Shown: positions 61,206-64,000 of the stretch, piece after piece
How positions within the stretch are numbered: the first letter of the stretch is position 1
How the letters are laid out: the number at the start of each line of letters is the position of its first letter
Source of the DNA: Robertmurraya dakarensis
GTDB lineage: Bacteria; Bacillota; Bacilli; Bacillales; Cytobacillaceae
DNA: 64,000 nt
Reading direction: 5' to 3'
NCBI RefSeq assembly: GCF_900156875.1
Contig: NZ_LT707406.1
Span: 1 to 64,000, forward strand
Translations under genes and position numbers: made by a program
The notes under the pieces: model-generated
Databases searched by the model: none
What the model was told of the DNA's origin: nothing
Seen by the model: the letters and a program-made list of their open reading frames with translations, nothing else

Positions 61206-61729
61206 GACGAACACCTCTTTCATCATTAAAATTGATGTTAACCATTATGTATAAGTTATCATTGTCTTAAAGGTATATAACAACATATATATTAACATAT
61301 GTTTTTAAATCTTTGTTATCAACAAAGATGCTATTATCATTAATTCTATTTAGACAGTGGAAAATCCTTTTAAAATAGCGATTTTCTTTAATAATGATCC
61401 TAAAGTGTTCATTAGATGGATGGGGTTTTTTTATCAAATATAGATAAGAAAAATTTATGAACTTTTCCTAAATTGTATAAAATAATTTAAAGATTATTTA
61501 TAATTAAAAAGTACATACTTTTACCTTTAAACTCTTTTTTCTCTGAAATTTCTTTTTTACATAATTATTGGAAAACCACCCAAAAGATTAGTTTTAGATC
61601 TGTTTTTGGGTCAAAACAAGCTTGTTTTTCTAAGTTTTTAGATTGATAGGAAATTCGTCAATTTGCCTTATAAGAGCTATTTTGTAGTTGATACGTTAAC
61701 GCAAACCGAGATGACGGGATGGTGATTGG
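61206..61729. other. parA promoter region with centromere-like repeats
   Basis: CAACATATATATTAACATAT (61281-61300), CTTTGTT-ATC-AACAAAG (61311-61327, perfect 7-bp dyad) and ATGTTAACCATTATGT (61231-61246). Beyond 61380 the sequence is AT-rich with no gene visible. Confidence 0.55.
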
Positions 61730-62236
61730 ATGGAATGGAAGCAGATTGAAACATTCTTATCCTCAGGACAAGCATTTGTACCAGTTTATCAAGAAAATGT
61801 AGGAGATTCTGTTCAGGTATTGTTCAAAGATGGCTCAAGCGAACTTCTTGAAATGAGGTGCGAGTCGTTTCTGAATAAATTACTTTATTATTTCGGAACC
61901 AGTTTGGCTGCCAATCGAGATCGATTTGGCAAATTAGTGGGGAAGAAACAGCTCGTTCCGGTTGTGTTATCGTATGGAACGATTCTGATCCCTTTTCACG
62001 TTCGGAAGCCAATCGGCCATCAAACCCCAGTCGGCTGGGTTATTGCGAAAGAAGTCCAGGGTTTCGATCCTGAAACAAAAAATGAGACCACTGTTTACTT
62101 ATCGAAACATGAAATGAAGGCGCTGCATACGGAGAAATTTTGCAAGGAACAGTTAAAAAATGCAAGATATCTCGAGCTCTGTTACGGAGAAATTCACGAA
62201 CCTTATCGGAAGAGCTGGGTGTTTTCGGCAGGATAG
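61730..62236 (+). CDS. ComK-family protein
   Basis: 168 residues resembling ComK, the competence transcription factor: LNKLLYYFGTSLAANRDRFG (compare FFGSSYAGR in ComK), ILIPFHVRKPIGHQTPVGWV (compare FLFPTLSSTRP...GWI) and ARYLELCYGEI. It is about the usual length. ATG 61730 follows GGGATGGTG. ComK homologues occur as second copies on plasmids and phages in Bacillaceae; it could alter competence in the host or act on plasmid genes. A strong terminator follows. Divergent from parA. Confidence 0.8.
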   Translation: MEWKQIETFLSSGQAFVPVYQENVGDSVQVLFKDGSSELLEMRCESFLNKLLYYFGTSLAANRDRFGKLVGKKQLVPVVLSYGTILIPFHVRKPIGHQTPVGWVIAKEVQGFDPETKNETTVYLSKHEMKALHTEKFCKEQLKNARYLELCYGEIHEPYRKSWVFSAG

Positions 62237-62257
62237 AAACAAGCATAAAAGCATCAT

Positions 62258-62297
62258 AAAGGACGATCCGTTTCAATGCGAAACTTTCTCGTCCTTT
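62258..62297. terminator. Terminator after the ComK-like gene
   Basis: AAAGGACGA (62258-62266) pairs with TCGTCCTTT (62289-62297). Confidence 0.8.
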
Positions 62298-62314
62298 ATT
62301 CATTTAATGGCCAT

Positions 62315-62485
62315 TTAAAAAACAAGTGAAATAAGAAAGATAACAAATAGGATAATAGACAATAGAAACGGGACAAATTCCTGTCTTATTTCTTCCTCTC
62401 CATTTGCATCTTTAACATTTTTTCTAAATTTTTTCCAATCAAAAAATAACGAAATGATAAGCAAAATTAATATGAAAATTTTCAT
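62315..62485 (-). CDS. Small two-helix membrane protein
   Basis: 56 residues with an excellent AAGGAGGA ribosome binding site before ATG 62485: MKIFILILLIISLFFDWKKF, a short charged loop, then VPFLLSIILFVIFLISLVF. Helix-loop-helix hairpin in the membrane. No family recognised. Confidence 0.6.
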   Translation of the reverse strand: MKIFILILLIISLFFDWKKFRKNVKDANGEEEIRQEFVPFLLSIILFVIFLISLVF

Positions 62486-62786
62486 GTACAAGTTCCTCCT
62501 TATTCACTCTACCATAAAATCCCATTATCTTTATCACAACAAAGGCAACTTTTGCACCCCCCCGTTAATTCAAGCAAACCAAGTGAATATCTTCACAATC
62601 TCTCTCAAGTTTATTTGTATTAAATCTAGCTTTTCTATTGTTTTAAGCTGAAAAATATAATTTTGCTAGATTTATGATCTTGTACTATTAAAAATCCCCT
62701 GTTTATAACCTGTTTTCAGATTTAAAGCCCTTTTGATGGAAAAATTCGCAATCGATATAGTGAAGGTATGAAAGGAGGGGATGACC

Positions 62787-63011
62787 ATGGCAATGGAAGA
62801 ACTATTAAAAAAATCACTTGTGCTTACTTTCGAAGAAGGAGTAAATCCGGAAGATGGAAAGCCGATTATCAAACGTTATGCGTATTCAAACATTGATAAA
62901 GACGCAACAACGGAGAATCTTTTTAATGCTGCACAAGCACTTTCAAGCTTGTATCATGGCGTGGCTTACGGGTTTACGACAGTTGATACAAATGATTTAG
63001 TGAATTTTTAA
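62787..63011 (+). CDS. DUF1659 domain protein
   Basis: 74 residues: SLVLTFEEGVNPEDGKPIIK, RYAYSNIDKDATTENLFNAA, QALSSLYHGVAYGFTTVDTN. This is the DUF1659 pattern, a small beta-rich Bacillaceae protein of unknown function. ATG 62787 is 7 bases after AAAGGAGGGG; ATG 62781 is too close. It is first in the DUF1659-DUF2922-YvrJ-amidase cluster, a conserved neighbourhood in many Bacillus genomes. Confidence 0.85.
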   Translation: MAMEELLKKSLVLTFEEGVNPEDGKPIIKRYAYSNIDKDATTENLFNAAQALSSLYHGVAYGFTTVDTNDLVNF

Positions 63012-63053
63012 TGATGAAATGACTTTGAAATAAACGAAAGGAGGATGCAAGCA

Positions 63054-63269
63054 ATGGCGAAAACATTGGAGTTGATCTTTGATGCAGAGTTCGGAATCGC
63101 AAAGGTTTCGGTTAAGAATCCGAAAGAGCCTCTTAGTGCGGCTGAAATTAAGGCCGCGATGGATCAAATTGCGTTAGCGAGTGTATTTACAACGGCTAAA
63201 GGCAGAATTGTTGCTGCGAATAGCGCTAGGGTCATCGACCGTACGACTCAAGAAATTCAATTGCCGTAA
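63054..63269 (+). CDS. DUF2922 domain protein
   Basis: 71 residues: MAKTLELIFDAEFGIAKVSV, EPLSAAEIKAAMDQIALASV, KGRIVAANSARVIDRTTQEI. Matches DUF2922. The start is ATG 63054, 9 bases after AAGGAGG; the ATG at 63045 abuts the ribosome binding site. Function unknown; always small and next to DUF1659. A terminator-like hairpin follows (63277-63303). Confidence 0.85.
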   Translation: MAKTLELIFDAEFGIAKVSVKNPKEPLSAAEIKAAMDQIALASVFTTAKGRIVAANSARVIDRTTQEIQLP

Positions 63270-63276
63270 TCTAGGA

Positions 63277-63303
63277 CGGAAGGTGCGTGAGCCTTCCGTT
63301 TTC
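63277..63303 (+). terminator. Hairpin after the DUF2922 gene
   Basis: ACGGAAGG (63277-63284) pairs with CCTTCCGT (63293-63300), then TTTC. Probably a partial terminator before the YvrJ gene. Confidence 0.6.
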
Positions 63304-63330
63304 ATTTACTCATGGAAGGGAGGGAGAATG

Positions 63331-63465
63331 ATGGATTGGGTTTCTTTGATCAGCGAAGTTGGATTTCCGATGTTAGTGACCTTTTACCTCCTAAATCGGA
63401 TGGAAACAAAAATCGATCAGCTGTCACAATCCATTAATGATCTGACCATATCATTAAAAGGATAA
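63331..63465 (+). CDS. YvrJ-family small protein
   Basis: 44 residues: MDWVSLISEVGFPMLVTFYL (hydrophobic, one membrane segment) then LNRMETKIDQLSQSINDLTI. Typical YvrJ protein. Two adjacent ATGs (63328/63331); the second is 6 bases after GGGAGGG. Unknown function. Confidence 0.82.
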   Translation: MDWVSLISEVGFPMLVTFYLLNRMETKIDQLSQSINDLTISLKG

Positions 63466-63485
63466 AGGAAGGGGAGGGGAGTCCT

Positions 63486-64000
63486 ATGCTCATCGCCATT
63501 GATGCCGGCCACGGAGGCAAGGATCCAGGCGCGATTGGAAATGGATTACTAGAAAAAGAGATTACGTTGAAGTTAGCCTTAAAAACCGGGGTGTACTTGC
63601 GGACCCATTATGATTGCGACGTCATGTACACGCGGAACCGAGACGTCTTTCTTAGCCTCTCTGAGCGTGTACACATGGCCAATTTAGCCAAAGCCGATCT
63701 CTTTTGCTCGTTTCATATTAACAGCCTCAACGCCGATTCGGAAGGCTTCGAAACCTTTCGCTACCCTGGAACTACAGGGGAAACTGCTGTGCTTCAGCAA
63801 CTGGTTCATTCGGAAGTTATGAAGGTGATGAACAACTTTGGCATTCCCGATCGCGGTGTGAAACAACAAGATTTAGCCGTCCTACGCGAGACCGTGATGC
63901 CAGCTCTCTTAACGGAGACAATGTTTATTTCAAATCCTGATGAGGCAAAACTTTTAAAATCAGAAACTTTCCTGGAGCAGGTCGCACAGGCGCATGCGGT
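63486..64000 (+). CDS. N-acetylmuramoyl-L-alanine amidase (Amidase_3), cut by window end
   Basis: 171 residues visible. Zinc ligands: H9 (IDAGHGGKDPG), E23 (GLLEKEITL), H77 (CSFHIN); catalytic Glu144 (LLTET). This is a CwlC/AmiC-type cell-wall amidase that cleaves the MurNAc-L-Ala bond. No signal peptide at the N-terminus, as in some sporulation or phage amidases; a C-terminal SPOR or binding domain may lie beyond the window. ATG 63486 follows GGGAGGGG. Confidence 0.92.
   Translation, partial: MLIAIDAGHGGKDPGAIGNGLLEKEITLKLALKTGVYLRTHYDCDVMYTRNRDVFLSLSERVHMANLAKADLFCSFHINSLNADSEGFETFRYPGTTGETAVLQQLVHSEVMKVMNNFGIPDRGVKQQDLAVLRETVMPALLTETMFISNPDEAKLLKSETFLEQVAQAHA

Overview
The window reads as part of a large low-GC plasmid or plasmid-like replicon from an endospore-forming Bacillaceae. 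The evidence is the strong AGGAGG ribosome binding sites with frequent TTG/GTG starts, an iteron-controlled Rep_3 initiator, a ParA/ribbon-helix-helix partition pair, a ComK-like protein, a DUF3992/S-Ena-like spore appendage protein, and the DUF1659-DUF2922-YvrJ-amidase cluster. No rRNA, tRNA or core housekeeping operon was seen. Genus cannot be fixed by eye.

Layout. 1-3.2 kb: tail of one Rep gene, then an origin (AT-rich 8-mers, eleven iterons of two alternating types, rep). 3.2-11.6 kb: a sigma-54 (AcoR-type) activator facing a flavin monooxygenase operon (LLM oxidoreductase, butanediol-type dehydrogenase, SDR, aldehyde dehydrogenase, unknown protein, flavin reductase), followed by a stand-alone flavokinase. 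The intergenic region holds a near-consensus -24/-12 promoter and palindromic activator sites. 11.6-16.3 kb: a second replication-type HTH protein, decayed genes, an Abi_2/HEPN gene behind a promoter-hairpin leader, and a tyrosine recombinase. 16.7-28 kb: a defence-type island with an unrecognised two-gene cassette, a YgjP metallopeptidase, AbrB-type antitoxin, DUF3800 protein, complete type I restriction-modification system and a family-4-like uracil-DNA glycosylase.

28.6-53.1 kb: a catabolic island for an imported carboxylic acid, with three acyl-CoA dehydrogenases, two acyl-CoA ligases, two enoyl-CoA hydratases, a thioesterase, a family III CoA-transferase, a TRAP transporter with two substrate-binding proteins, and LysR and IclR regulators. 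It is split by a complete 7,072-bp Tn3-family transposon (39790-46861; 62-bp terminal repeats, AACTT target duplication) carrying MarR-controlled paiA/paiB and membrane genes. 53.2-61.3 kb: a gene-poor zone of pseudogenes, structured GC-rich repeats, a duplicated small-RNA-like element and AT-rich centromere-like repeats leading to parAB. 61.7-64 kb: ComK-like, DUF1659, DUF2922, YvrJ and an amidase cut by the window end.

How it fits together: the plasmid maintains itself through iteron-controlled replication, active partition and possibly Xer-type resolution. It carries two catabolic modules under dedicated regulators, and defends itself with type I R-M plus an abortive-infection locus. The best leads for something undescribed are the Abi_2 gene with its candidate leader RNA, the 16.7-18.3 kb cassette, and the two structured repeat families found in the same order at 28 and 54.6 kb.
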